A stretch of DNA of 64,000 bases from Elymus sibiricus (GCA_039707655.1 CM077666.1:285561166-285625165); one strand, 5' to 3'; shown: positions 45,770 to 57,734, numbered from the stretch's first letter. The notes: generated from the sequence alone by a model not told the origin. Translations and numbers: made by a program.

Positions 45770-46320
45770 CCAAGAGCATCTCCAACACCCTTTGTATATT
45801 GGATTGCTAAAATCTTGTTATAGCAAGAGGAGAGAGAAGGTTTACAAAGCCAACATGTTTTTTGCTTTCTCAGCCTTTGTATATTGGATTGCTATATTTG
45901 TAAAAAACACACAATGACATGTGGGGACAGTTTGCCATACACACTACACACTAGCTTACGTACATGAATACATATACTACCACAACTCGCCACCGTACAC
46001 GTGACATACACACACAACACACACGGGTACACGTACACATACACACTCCACGAAAAAACTCCATGCAATAAAAAAACGTATACAACACAACACACATGCG
46101 GCATGCAAAAATATTCCATGCAAAAAAAATACACACAGCACACGAACACGCGCACACAACACATGTACACAGCACACACACACACACGCGCGGCATACAT
46201 GGCCCACCGGTCATTGAGACAAAAATATGACTAGGACCACTTTAGTTGGCTTTGTAAAATTATAGCAAGTGGCCTCTCCACTTTGCAAATATACAAATAG
46301 GTTTGGCCGTCGATCTTTTG
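45770..46320. mobile_element. Fold-back MITE-like element with a CA-rich core
   Basis: Sequence at 45786-45853 (CTTTGTATATTGGATTGCTA to TTTACAAAGCCAAC) is partly the reverse complement of 46246-46310 (GTTGGCTTTGTAAAATTATA to CAAATATACAAATAG). The left end resembles the GAGCATCTCCAACA ends of grass MITEs. The interior holds a cryptic CA-rich stretch (45990-46195). Target duplication not identified. Confidence 0.45.
45990..46195 (+). repeat. CA-rich cryptic microsatellite
   Basis: Imperfect ACACA and CATACAC repeats with A runs over about 200 bp. The apparent Cys/Val-rich frames on the minus strand are a by-product of the repeat. Confidence 0.75.
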
Positions 46321-46829
46321 GAGGAAGCGTGAATGAGTAGTACTTTTGCAGTGCCTAGAGAGTGTGTGTGTGTGTGTGTACGGGTGTTAGAGAGGGGTTG
46401 TGGGATGAAGAGAGACCCGAGAGAGAGAAAGGCCCTGCATTTCTTTTTAGTCGGCAACAAAATCATACAGAAACGTACGAATCCTAGAACATTGGCGTAC
46501 AAGAACTTTCAAACAGTGCATTTTATATTAATACATTTCCGTCAAATCTGGGCATGCGTCAAATCAACTCTGCAAGCAGTACAAAGGAGTGCTCCGACTT
46601 TATTAAAACATGGCCCACCTCACATTATCACCATATTTCTAGGAGTCCATGCGCGGCTGCCGGGCGATTTCTTCTCCCTCTTCTCCCTCCTCGTCTCTCT
46701 TTTTTCAGCCGGCACTCGGCGGGCGATTAGATTTTGGGTATCGTCGGTTTATTCAATTGCAGTCCCACATGTCACTGAAAATGCAAGAAACGTGTGCGTG
46801 TTCCCTTTGGTGAGCGGCGTGCCAGACCG

Positions 46830-47200
46830 ACCGTGGGGGTGCGATGCGAACGCGACAAGCGTGCTTTAAGTGTGCCGCCTTTTCCTTTTGAACTTGTAAA
46901 GTGTAACATTATCTTTCGCTTGCTCTTGCGATCGATCGGTAGAAATCCAGATAGAAAAGACGAGCACAGGGCTTTCCCACGTGTTAGGTAGGCTAGTTTG
47001 GCCTAGTCGGTTTGCTCACATACGTTCCCATGTGTCAGTGATATGTTGTGAGGAATCACGTTGAGCGACGGGCCGAACGCGACATGCGTGCCGTGAGTGG
47101 TCCACTTTCTCGTTTTGAACTTGTAAGTGCAACACTTGGTTTAGCACCTTCATACGAACGATCGATGCAAAACCCGGTTAGAAAAGACGAGTGAGCGAAT
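46830..47200 (+). repeat. Diverged direct duplication, ~205-bp period
   Basis: 46846-46970 and 47070-47195 share GAACGCGACA, TTTTGAACTTGTAA, CGATCGAT and AGAAAAGACGAG in the same order. There are no genes in it. A second diverged pair (GTCAGCGAA to GCGAAACACGGCAAC) lies at 47521-47663 and 47851-47967. Confidence 0.6.
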
Positions 47201-47342
47201 ATTATTTTCTGGAACCATCCTCCCTTCACGTCACGGACCATGTTCATATCCTGTGCTACCACAGTGCCGTCCAGTCTTGGCGTGTGCTAGTGGTATTGAT
47301 GCTACAGTAGCTTTATAGAAGAAGCGGATTCAACAAAGAGTG

Positions 47343-47450
47343 AAATGATGGTTGCTTCGTCCGAGCAACTTACAGTTGGATAGGTGGGGCCTTGTGATTT
47401 GACGGTTCATTAGTCATTATTACTGTGGCGCTATGACCGGGTGAGTCTCC
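47343..47450 (-). repeat. Inverted copy of 44525-44640
   Basis: GTGAAATGATGGTTGCTTCG at 47340-47359 is the exact complement of 44622-44641. Neighbouring blocks (CAACTTAC, GTGATTTGACGG, GGGTGAGTCT) also match in order. Together they form an imperfect inverted repeat about 2.8 kb apart around the small gene at 44885. Confidence 0.55.
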
Positions 47451-48189
47451 CCTGCAGTTCTGCATGATGCACTATAATTTTGGTGCATGGCAAGTGGACC
47501 CAAATGGTGGATGTACCACATGTCAGCGAACGAAAGTATTCTACCCGCTATGGAGGAGAAGCAAGTAAACCGCGCGGTAGAGTGTCACTGCTGTTTTATA
47601 TTTATTTCTTATTTTTAGCGTTTCTACTATTACGACGAAGGAGTGCGAAACACGGCAACCCAGTGAACTTGCATGTGCAGTGGTTCATATACTGTTTTTA
47701 TTTAATGACTTGATGATTTGAAGATTGCTCACCACGCCTGATGCTTGGTGTGCAGTGCTTCATATGGCAAACTTGTCTTAAGTCCGGCACGTAGCCTAGA
47801 GATCAAGATATGGGGATAAATTGCTGCTTGGCATGTGTTGGATGTCCCACACGTCAGCGAAAGGACGAGGACAGGAACAGCGTGGGAGGGCGTCTCCACT
47901 TCTTCCATTTTTATGGAAGCAAGCGTCTCCACTCTACGAGGGAGGAGCGCGAAACACGGCAACACAGGTGATATGACCGTCTGGTTTTTCTTTGAGGGTG
48001 ATTTGACTGTGTAGTTGTAGGGTCGGAGACCACACGTAGTACATAATGATACAAAGTGCGACCCGGAGAGACAGACGCGTCTAGTTGGAAGGTCTCGGAC
48101 CATATACGTAAACAAATATCCAACCTAATACGGAGTATGTGCCTGCAATTAATATAGTAGAGTACTTAGGCATGTACATCATAATATCA

Positions 48190-48219
48190 ACGTGCATTGC
48201 ACGTAATATTTAGTGCTAG
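48190..48219 (+). mobile_element. Candidate Helitron 3' end
   Basis: A short perfect hairpin (ACGTGCA and TGCACGT, 48190-48204) is followed 11 bases later by CTAG at 48216-48219 and then T. Hairpin plus CTRR before a T is the Helitron terminus signature. The 5' end was not identified, so the body length is unknown. Confidence 0.4.
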
Positions 48220-48304
48220 TAAGTTCTAAAAGACAAATGCCAACATGCCACGCAGGTTCATACTATTTGCGCCTGACTACTTCACCTATATTTATTGCGG
48301 TACA

Positions 48305-50323
48305 TTACTCAGGTTCGTAGGTGCCTGGGTACATGTCCATTTCGTAGTTCCAGTCCCAGGTGTTCTTCATAGATGGCACGATCCATACCGGAGGGCAATG
48401 GGAATACATATCATCCCAGCTTTTTAGTGTGGCTCCCCACGATAGAGACTCATCCAAGCTGAAGCGGCATAAGTCAGGGATAGGGGCGTTCAAGATATTA
48501 ATCCGGCAGTGTGCAATGAAAACGCACCCACTCTTCATGAACGGCAGGCCGTCGGCGTCGTGCATGGAAGGTGGCATCGTTTTCACTATGGGGTAGCTGT
48601 CCCCAATGAAAACCGAGTACTTTCCAAGTGTGGTCCTCCATGCCCAGGTAGCATCACGGGGGTCGAACACGCAGCCGTTCATCTGGTACACCTGGCATCT
48701 CAAACCTGGACACATGGTGATGGGCATGGTCAAGGTCCATGCAGGATAAATGTTGTGCATTAAGCACAATAAGGTGACGTAAGCAGAGGATAAGAATTAA
48801 AATAATATATTCTATATTTGCTTATTTCTATGATAGGGAAGGGAAGAAGTCTAGTAGGAGTAGATTAAAGCCAGCTGCGGCACGGGCTAGAAGAAACAAT
48901 TTGAGAGTGTGACGTGGGCGATGTATATTAATTAAAGTAGGAGGAGTCCTAGTAGTAGTAGTACTTTTTTTATTAGATGGGATTCAGGCTTACTAGCCAG
49001 TACATTGCGGAATTGAAATTGCTAATTATAACTTGTATTATAATGTTGCATCGATGACTATCCCAATCAATAAAAAAAAAGAACTACTCCTCATGGAGTA
49101 TAACGAGACATGTACTGAAATGTTATAAGATGACATGGCAATAAGATAGTATACTCTAGCTCCTGACTGTACTAGTCTTAGATCGGAGATAATGGATTAC
49201 CTGGGTACATGATCAGGGTCCGATCGTGGTAGATCGTGGCACCTTGCTGCCCTTCAATGGTACCATGGGTAACGACTGCTAAGATAGTACGTCCCAACTG
49301 GGTGTCGTCAGTTACAAGGTTCCAAGTGAGACCGAATGGCCCATGCACATCCACGATCGGCGATCTGATTTTGATCGGGGGATGACTTTTCCCTGCATGC
49401 AACGATTTAATGCACCTTGAAATCTGAACATGTGATGTGGAGCAATAACTTTGAAACTTATAAAACAGAAAAACTAAACATATTAAACCGGAAGAGAGGG
49501 AGTATACCGTAGGATGTGTCCCATATGAAACAAGTCCCCTGGTTTGTCACCGCGAAGATGCGGTTTAAAAGGAGCATGGCATCTTCGTACTCATATGCCA
49601 ACAAATCGGCCGCAGACAGCATGGTCCAGCTTTGACCGCCACGTGCAGGATGTTTCGTGAAAGCAATCGTGATGTCGAACATCGTGATGAGAGAGTAATC
49701 TTTGTTGCCGCACGACCTTGTCGGGGCTTCCGGGATTGCTATGTTCTTCAAACTCACCGTGGTTCCATTGTACCAATTCAGGAGGTGCCCCATTGGATGG
49801 CCGATCCCAATGCTGGACAAAGGTTCAACGGGAACGGTCTCACCGGTGTGAATGTTGTGCAAATTGATGTTGGTACCCTCCCGTACGTATGCAAGCCAAT
49901 CTCCATTGGCACCAAGCCTAACCTGTGCAATAGTGGGCAGCGCGGTAATTATGAAATGGAACACGGAAGTAGTCTTTAGAATACATTTACGTGATCAAAC
50001 TCATCACTGACCTGCTCATCGGACAAAATCCGAGTGCCCCTCAACGTCGGCATCTCAAGGGGCGTCAACTTGCAACTACGGCCACGCCGCGCTGGAGAGA
50101 CCCCCCAGGAAACATCCTCATCCTCAAGGACGCATGGCAGACCAACTAGCATGGCCTTCTCCCACGCATATTTACGCACCGTCTTAAAATATTTGGTGCA
50201 AGCACCGCTGAGTCTTGCAGATGTAAGGAAGTCAGAGCGACTTACGATTTCCCCCAAAGCATCGTCGTCCAAGGTCTCCCAACCTCGATGAGGACGAGAA
50301 ACACCACCGCCTTGGGAATCCAT
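48305..50323 (-). CDS. F-box protein with DUF295-type C-terminal region (439 aa, 4 exons)
   Basis: It probably acts as a substrate-recognition subunit of an SCF (Skp1-Cullin-F-box) ubiquitin ligase; the target is unknown. Exons on the minus strand: 50323-50012, 49922-49508, 49392-49201 and 48705-48305. All introns are GT-AG (donors CAG/GTCAGT, ACG/GTATAC, CAG/GTAATC; acceptors TGCACAG, GCATGCAG, TGTCCAG), and the spliced frame is open, 1,320 nt with stop. Residues 15-55 are the F-box (WETLDDDALGEIVSRS, then SGACTKYFKTVRK). The middle resembles the beta-propeller region of plant F-box/DUF295 proteins (VRLGANGDWLAYVREG, FAVTNQGTCFIWDTSYG). The last exon has the DUF295 signature GKYSVFIGDSYPIVK and GCVFIAHCRI. 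Length is usual for the family. No damage is seen, so it looks functional. Confidence 0.85.
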
Positions 50324-50452
50324 AGCAATGGCGATGAACTGCCTTCTCCCTTTGGGAACTGGTTTAGACGAGAGGAGATGGTAACCGCAGGACTTCGTCC
50401 CTTCGGAAAGGATGTTCTGCGGGTGCGCATTAGAAGTAGTGCGCTAGTGCGG

Positions 50453-50458
50453 TTTATA
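50453..50458 (-). promoter_or_regulatory. Candidate TATA box of the F-box gene
   Basis: The minus strand reads AATATAAACC, 130 bp upstream of the ATG at 50323, a usual distance for a plant core promoter with a roughly 100-bp leader. Confidence 0.45.
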
Positions 50459-50659
50459 TTTGAGATCAGGGAGCCGGCGGGCGGTTCGTTCTCCGGCAAG
50501 TTCGCATCCATCCACCTTCCCGTAATTAAAGCACGCACAACATTTACGGCGACTGGGATTGGTTTGTTTTCCGGGCGCACCGACCAACGCGGACTAGCGG
50601 ACCCCGTCGCCCTTTTTCGAGCACGACTTCGACAACTACGTGCGTGACACAGAAAATAT

Positions 50660-50807
50660 CTAGTGATACCAAGGCTTAGGTGCTACCGTGATATGGGCTT
50701 CTGGGTCATCAGATTCTAAGATCGAACGGCTCCCGGTAACTCTGCAACATTTGCAAAAATGCACAGGAGCCCATATCATGGTACCACCTAAGCCTCGGTA
50801 ACAGTAG
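50660..50807. mobile_element. 148-bp fold-back MITE
   Basis: Terminal inverted repeats of about 40 bp: CTAGTGATACCAAGGCTTAG at the left matches the complement of CTAAGCCTCGGTAACAGTAG at the right, and continues through GGTG(C/G)TACC(G/A)TGATATGGGCT. It has no coding capacity. It lies 340 bp upstream of the F-box gene. The superfamily was not determined. Confidence 0.75.
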
Positions 50808-51098
50808 ATACTCTCTCGTGCGTGACATGCCTGCATGCAAATCTTGCGTGGCAAAAATAAAAAAAATGTGAGAGGCGGAGCGGTAGGCTGTCAGCCTGCA
50901 TGTTGTAGCCATGTCATCTACATGCAACCTAAAGGCCTGAGTGTACGTAGTACTAGTAGTTAAATATGCATTGTGTGGCACGAAAGTTCCTTGGAGCTCG
51001 TGCTGCAGCTAGTGTACTTCACAGCCCGCTTCTCCTCCTTCCTCTTTCCACCGCCCGGGCACATCCACGGGTAGTGACCGGTCAACCCTAAGATAGTA

Positions 51099-51167
51099 CT
51101 CCCTTCATTTTTATTTAGTCCGCATATTAGCTTTGACTGAAGTCAAACTTTGTAAAGTTTGACCAAT
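51099..51167 (+). mobile_element. Left part of a Stowaway-type MITE, split by a solo LTR
   Basis: After TA it starts CTCCCTTCATTTTTATTTAG and runs through GACTGAAGTCAAACTTTGTA to AAGTTTGACCAA. The continuation (ACCAAGTTTGTAGAAAACAA) is at 55554, after the inserted LTR. The right end is incomplete, fading near 55650. Confidence 0.65.
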
Positions 51168-54100
51168 GTGGCACCCCGACTCAGAGGAACCGGAACACCC
51201 CGTATTCCAGCCCAGAGATCAAGTCTTCTGGAATACGGCACTGCTTGGCATAGAACAAATCAGCTCTTTATTACAACTAATATGAGTACAAGGGTTCGAT
51301 ATTACAAAGATTACAGGGGCACGGCAATACTACGCCTGCTCAGATAGCTCTATGCTAGCAGCGGAACAACTCGTAGCAGAATAACTTCTAGCAGCGGAAC
51401 AGAGACAACGGTGATGGACTCCACTCCGCAGGGACTCTGGCTGGGACGCATCCTAGATCACAACCTCGGGATCCTCGACAAACAATCAATCATGGCATCA
51501 CCTGCAATCTGGCATGACACGCCAGGTGAGTACTTTGAATGTACTCGCAAGCTCACATCAACCAAAGCAATCAAGACAAACAATAGCATGGCATTTACAG
51601 GTTAATTTCCATTGATGAACATGACACTACTAGAATCAACATGAGAGTGAGCCTGGCATGTACATGTTACTCATGATATGAACATGATGATACTAGCGCT
51701 AGCATGCAAGGGGGGTCGACGTTTAAGGTCTCATGGACCCACTTACTCTGCTCGGAGGTTATCTCGTAACCACCATAGGTATCAATCTTTCTTACTGTCG
51801 TGATCATCACACAATCACCTCATGATCAACCATCATCAAGAATACCATCGTGATCATCTCGTGACCACATAAAGATCAACCAACTTCTTTCCTCATCGAA
51901 CCGAGGTTGTTATTATTCAGATTATTATTACTGTTGACCCATAGTGTGACCTAATATGAACTGGGCCCATAACCGAGGGCGCGGCTATCGATAGATTATA
52001 CACTCTGCAGAGGTTAGTACACTGTACCCACACCACGGAACTCATGGCCTCGTGCTCCCATTCGGGTGGACCAACGATATTCCAACAAAACCAATCTATT
52101 GCATGACACTCTCCCAGCCACTCCGACACACTCCCCTTTGGGCTATGTCATGGGTGACCCCGATGTCAACTTGTGACATCCGCCACCTTTGTGGCTGCCA
52201 CCGTCGTGGCCAAAACAAGTCGTCCCAAACGGGGACATGAGCTCAATACCAACCCGGGCACACAAGGCTTATGGCCGCCTACCTGATCAGGGTAGCGCGC
52301 GCACATAACCTTCCCTAGTTGGAGGCACCGGCGAGAGGCATGACAATAGACCGAATTAGCCCCCCCATAAGGCAGGTGTGGCTGCACTGGTCAGCTCGAT
52401 TCGATAGCACTATGACTCGGCCAACAGATTTGTTCAAGTTCGATTAATGTCCGGTTAAACTTGAAATGGTGATGAGCTGAGTCATAATAAAATAACATGA
52501 TGAAATGACAATGCATATGAGCATGATATCAACGTAGGCATGGAGGGGCCACATAAGTATTTAACATATGTCATAACAGCCTCAACAGTAAATCATTTCC
52601 TCTACCAGATGCGGATGAGCATGGCATAACAAGGATCCTGAATATAACAAGTGTTTGCATAACAAACCATAACTATTCTTGTGAGCATATCCTTATCACT
52701 AACATATAAAATAAATCCAAGAACTAACATGATAATAATGATACTAAGTAATCATTTAACTTACTAGATGCAAATGAACATGACATAGGAACGAGCATGG
52801 ATTCACAAGCATATAGTATTCACAAAATAATTGAATGAGCAAACTATTATACAAATATTCAAGTGGAAACCATGGCTACTGCAATGCCATCATGCAAGTG
52901 TCTATTGTGGCTTGCCTGGGGGTGAAGGACTCATCGGGAAGAAGTGCGAGAAGCTCGCGGAAAATTTTGCCAAAAACATTTCCCTCTCGAAGGGGCTGTT
53001 TAAGGGCAAGGGCAAAATGGTCATTTTTAGAATGCTATAACATGGTGAAAATGATACCATCGGAACGGGCTCGACGAATAGAGAACATGGGCTTTGGAAT
53101 CACCTGATTCGGAGTTACTGTCGCGAAGATACGGCCGTTCATTCGTTAGGCAGAAAAACAAATAAAAAGTGAGCTTTTCTGCTGCTAACGGGCGAACACC
53201 CGCAATATAAGGATTTCAGCGCCGGCAGCTGAAAAACAAAAAGCGCCTTTTGAGAAATACGTCTTCGCAGTAGTGAAAGCGTATTTTCAATGGAAGACGT
53301 ACCAAAGTACGCTTTCAATAAACGAAAACGTATTTTACCGAAGTGCGTCTCCACATAAAACGCGCAGGCCCGGCCGGCGGTCACTTACAGCTGGGACCCG
53401 CTGGCAGGCTAGGGGAGCGATCGTCGTCTTCCTCCCATGTGTGCTCGGCCGAGGAGCAGAAGGGCTCGACCGGCGATAGCTGGCTGCACGGGCCACCGTT
53501 GGCGGCGCCCGGCCTACCGGCGTGATCAGCGGACCGAGGCGGTCCCGTCCAGGCAGGGCACAGTCGCCGAGGATGTTGGGGTTGGGCGGGGCGTTGGCCA
53601 CGGCGGACGGCGGCCACGGTCAGGTTGGGTGCGTCGCCACGGTGCGCCAGAGGCGGAGTTGAAGGGCGGGGGAGGGTCGCCGGACCTAGGGGGTTCTCCC
53701 GGTGCGAAAGAGAAGGAGGGAGGGGCTCGGCTTCGAGCCAATTTAGGCGGAGGCCGACGACGGCCATGTCGGCAATGCGGAGCGAGGAGGGCTCCTCGAG
53801 CTTGGTCGAGTGGAGGGGCAGGGCTCTAGGAGGGAGGAGAGGCTGTGGGTGAGCTCGATGGGTCTCGGGGAAGGCTTAAATAGCCGCGGCGACGATACCC
53901 TCGCCGGATGCCGCCATGGACGCGAGAACGATGCTCTGGCGCAACCGCGTACGCGTGCGCACGCGCGGAGGGGCTGATGGTGATGAGAGAGAGGTAGTGG
54001 AGCGCCAGAGGAGGGCAGACGCGGGAGGGGCGAAGTCCGGTCGGCCACCACGGCCGAACAGTGCTGCGGGCAGGGTTGCCGTGGCGCGAGGAGGGCAAAA

Positions 54101-55553
54101 GAGGAGGGGGCCAGGGCTAGGGAGTGAACGCGTGGCTACGGCGGACCTCTAGGACATGCTGGGACGCGCGGAAGCGGCTGGGAGAGAGGTGCCCGAAGCT
54201 AAACGACGCAGCGCACGCGGCCAAGGCATGCCAACCATGCGGTCACCGCGTGTCATGGCGCTCTGAGGGCACGCGGGACTGGCAAAAGGTGTCTACCGCG
54301 TAGTCCTTCCTAAGCGGGACCTCCCTGAGGTGATGGTTCGAAGAAATCAGCTGTGTGCTGATAGGAGTGATCACCTAAAGTTTGCTGTAGCAAACTTGAT
54401 CATGAAGTTGTGGTCAAATGGGATGGGATAAGGGCTAACCAGGATGTCAGAGGTGTTTAGGGTAGGAAGGACTACAGTCCTGTGAAATATGAAAGGATTT
54501 GGACCAATATTTATCATAGTTGCTTCACAACTACAAAATCTGGTCCAGAAACTAGATCATGAAGTGGCACTCACATGGATGATTGGATTGATCTGAAATA
54601 TGGTGGGGTATGATCATTTGGGCATATGAAGGGACTACAAAAATTTCATACCATTTGGATAAATATAAATGGTACTTCCTTCACAATGCTTTCCTCTGGA
54701 CGGAAACTTGGGGAAATTTTGTGGAGAAAATGGCTTGGAAAAATGATGTAAATTTTGGCATGCTCAAAGTATATAGTGAGTATTGGGTCCTGGATTAATT
54801 TCAGAATTTTGGAAGCAATATAAAATATAGTTGCTTCACAAACTGAAATTATGTCCAGACACAAAGATTGGATGTTGTGCTCACATACATTGTTGGATGG
54901 AGATGAAATTTGGTGGATAGTAATGATTTGATAATATTGATGATCTACCGAAATTTCAACTCATTTGGATTAGCCTAGCTAGTACTTCCTTCACAAAGCT
55001 TCTCTCTGGATAGAAACTTTGGAAATTTGCTGAGGAAGATTTACTAGGCAAATGAAGCTGAATTTTGGCATGAGGCAATTATTTGGATATGAAAGAATGC
55101 TCAAAAAGTTTGAGATCAATCAAGAAAATATAAATGGCACTTCCTTCACAAAGTGCCATACTGGACAGAATAGGAAATGAATATTCCTGGATTATTTTTG
55201 AACTAGGCAAGGATGGGTTTTGACATCTTTGTGGAATATATGGTCCAAAGAATTTATGAAAATTTTGTGGGAATTTTGTGGTAGACAGAAATGTAGGTTG
55301 CTTCACAACCTAGGGCAAACAGGGTTATTCCTTTAATAGAAAAAGGAATATTCCCAAGGAATAAAAATTGGGGTTGGGCTAAGATGGAACTGACATGGTC
55401 TTGGGATGGACTAGAGAGTGACCAGCCACTAGGGAGAGGAAGAAGAGATGATCTCCCCAGGTTTTGAGACCACATAGCCACCAAAAAGGAACTCCAAATA
55501 AAAATTCGAAGAAATCCAAAAGAAAAAGAAAGGGACAAAAATCGGGGTGTTAC
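51168..55553 (-). repeat. Large solo LTR (4.39 kb)
   Basis: The ends are TGTGGCACCCCGACTC and ATCGGGGTGTTACA, so on the minus strand it starts TGTAACACCCCGAT; the two ends are imperfect inverted repeats with TG and CA. A perfect target duplication accaa lies at 51163-51167 and 55554-55558. There is no internal gag-pol, primer site or second LTR, so this is a solo LTR left by LTR-LTR recombination. A TATA-like CTATTTAAG (minus, 53883-53875) with a 500-bp GC-rich leader lies inside. Frames in 53370-54150 are GC-driven and not convincing. Retrotransposon superfamily (Gypsy likely) not certain. Confidence 0.8.
53870..53883 (-). promoter_or_regulatory. TATA-like element in the solo LTR
   Basis: The minus strand reads GGCTATTTAAGCC, followed by CTTCCCCGAGACCCATCGAG and a CT/GC-rich leader. 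It is the probable LTR promoter and points leftwards towards 51168. Confidence 0.45.
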
Positions 55554-55650
55554 AACCAAGTTTGTAGAAAACAATATGAACATTTAAAGTGACAAATTTA
55601 TATGATGTGAAAATATATGCAATGATGAATCCAATGATATTGATTTGACG
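55554..55650 (+). mobile_element. Right remainder of the split Stowaway-type MITE
   Basis: ACCAAGTTTGTAGAAAACAA and GATGAATCCAATGATATTGA continue the MITE begun at 51099. The expected closing ACGGAGGGAG end is not intact. Confidence 0.5.
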
Positions 55651-55951
55651 GAGTGTGTGTGCGCCTCTACTCTTCAGATATGTACTCCACCTTTTGCAAC
55701 GGGATATAAATATTAGTACTCCTGCTCGTGATTTACCTGACCATATTAATGTGATTGTGTAAATAAAATTTTCTCAATTCCTGCTTGTGATTTGCGTCAT
55801 ATTTTAATGAGAAGTTTGCTAACTAAATAGCAGTGGAATTTGTCCATGTTATAAGTAAACTAAGGTGATTGATAATCATACGGGGAAGGTTGGATGAAAG
55901 GTGTGCTACGAACAAATACTCCACCTAGAGCATGCGTGTGTGTGTCTGGTC

Positions 55952-57036
55952 GAGATAATTGCACGTTTAGTCCTTGTACTTGCAAGCGATGTCTAACATG
56001 GTCCTCATAGTCAGAAATTGCTTCAATACAGTCCTCATACATGCAAATACGGTGTGTATACGGTCCCTGAGGTTGCAACAGCGGTCCTGGCTATACACCT
56101 CGTGTATGTAGCTTGTATGCCGCCACTGCCACGTCAGCATCAATCCCACGGGTCGTGCGGACTGAGTCAAACCGCTGGTCCATGTCCGTATGAGACCCAC
56201 GTGTTAGTGGCTGCGAGAAATAAGTGAGAATTAAAATAAATGTGTAGACGGGGTTTCGAACCCGCAACCTCTGCTACATGCAGCACGAGGCGAACAACCA
56301 GGCCAAGTGCAATTATTTGTTATCGAGATGCATACTTCTTAATTAGGTTAGCTTGGTTAGTAGATATCCTAGTTGGGCCAAAGTAGAGCTGATCGTAACA
56401 TGCATGCTGATTTAGTCCAGTTTGCACATGCGCATACATTTCTAGACGTCTGCGTTTGCGGTAGTTGTTTTTTGAGTACTAGCCAAGTTTGAGTCTCATT
56501 CTTGTTGCTTGTGCTGTTTCTATCTGTACGATCGCCATATTCGAATAACTGATATTGTCATAATGATTCTTAGTGTTGATGTAGCACGTGTTATGTGGTC
56601 ATGAACATACATGCATGCACGCATGCATGCGCGTCTAAGCAGTTAGCATGTACTCTACGAATAAACCAGAGCTTGTTACCCCGTCCCCTAAAAAAAGATC
56701 ATGTTACCACAAAAAATAAATAACCAACGCATCTTTACCGTACAATATAATAGAGCATGTTGATTTTTTCTCAACTGATTTCTCGTGCCCACTGACACGT
56801 TGGTCCCACACGGACGTTTGACTCAGTCCGATTGACCTGTGGGATCGATGGTGACGTGGCAGTGGAGGCATACGGGCTACGTACGCGAGGCGTATAGCCA
56901 GGACCACTATTGCAACTTCAGGGACTATATACACACTGTATTTGCATGTATGAGGATTGTATCGAAGCACTTCCTAACTATGAGGACCATGTTAGACGCC
57001 ACCTGCTAGTACAAGGACTAACCATGCAATTATCTC
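55952..57036. mobile_element. Mutator-like element (MULE), 1,085 bp, non-autonomous
   Basis: Terminal inverted repeats of about 275 bp (55952-56230 and 56768-57036; ends GAGATAATTGCA and TGCAATTATCTC) at an estimated 85-88% identity, flanked by an exact 10-bp target duplication GTGTCTGGTC at 55942-55951 and 57037-57046. Long inverted repeats plus a 9-11-bp duplication are diagnostic for Mutator-like elements. The 540-bp core has no transposase; it contains a tRNA-like segment (56245-56310). Confidence 0.88.
56245..56310 (-). other. tRNA-like segment inside the MULE
   Basis: The minus strand reads TTGGCCTGGTTGTTCGCC (A-box-like) and about 30 bases on GCGGGTTCGAAACCC (B-box and T-arm-like). 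The spacing is near that of a tRNA, but no full cloverleaf or anticodon arm could be drawn. Possibly a tRNA pseudogene captured by the MULE. Confidence 0.45.
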
Positions 57037-57284
57037 GTGTCTGGTCGTATAGAGACTGTGTGAAAGAGAGAAGAGAGAGAGAGTGTTTGTGTGTGAAATG
57101 GAGTCTTTGGTAGGGAAAGTAATTAAGTGTGTGTGGCTTCATCATAGAGAGGTGATGTCTAATTAAAAGAATTGTGCGCGATGGTAATAACAAGCGCACA
57201 CGGTTGATGGAACAAGTCGTGTTTTGACATCGCCGATTGCGGTGCACACGCCACGTACGCATCCGAGAATGCTTGCCCACATTA

Positions 57285-57562
57285 GAGCATGGTTAATAGC
57301 CAGCTACTGGCTATAGCATGTTGCCATGTCATCTATAATCAATGTAATAGCCAACACGTAATAGTTAGCTATAAGAAAGTACTACTTTCTTAACATATGG
57401 CCCACCTTCCACTCTCACAAAGCTTCTTGGAGCTCGTGCTATAGCCGGCTGTAAGTCTATCACCTGCTTCTCCTCTCTCTCCTCCTCTCTCTCTTCCAAC
57501 TCAGCAACAATATAATATTTAAATCCTTAAAGCCCGCTTATGTCACCTCATTATACTTGCTC
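57285..57562. mobile_element. Tourist/PIF-Harbinger-type MITE, 278 bp
   Basis: TTA target duplications at 57282-57284 and 57563-57565. The ends GAGCATGGTTAATA and (complement) GAGCAAGTATAATG are imperfect inverted repeats. The internal text (CTACTGGCTATAGCATG) is typical of an abundant grass MITE. It lies 170 bp upstream of the TATA box of the next gene. Confidence 0.7.
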
Positions 57563-57734
57563 TTAATTACACCATCCGGGAATCGTGCCGCACTTCGAAA
57601 CCGGAACTATCAAATAATTTTGACCTTGTTTCCCGTCACATTCCAAATTACTAGTACCACGCTATATGTAATTGCAAACCTGTTCACACCGATCAAAACC
57701 TAAACGTTTTCCCACTTAGCAGCTTATTACTAGG

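Noticed and set aside
45892..46214. Cys/Val-rich minus-strand frames resembling a small secreted protein
   Set aside because: They are translations of the CA/TG-rich repeat; three overlapping frames show the same bias.
53370..54150. Several long overlapping frames on both strands (up to 130 codons)
   Set aside because: They lie inside the solo LTR in very GC-rich DNA where stop codons are rare; composition is Arg/Pro/Gly-biased and frames overlap on both strands. No domain or splice structure.
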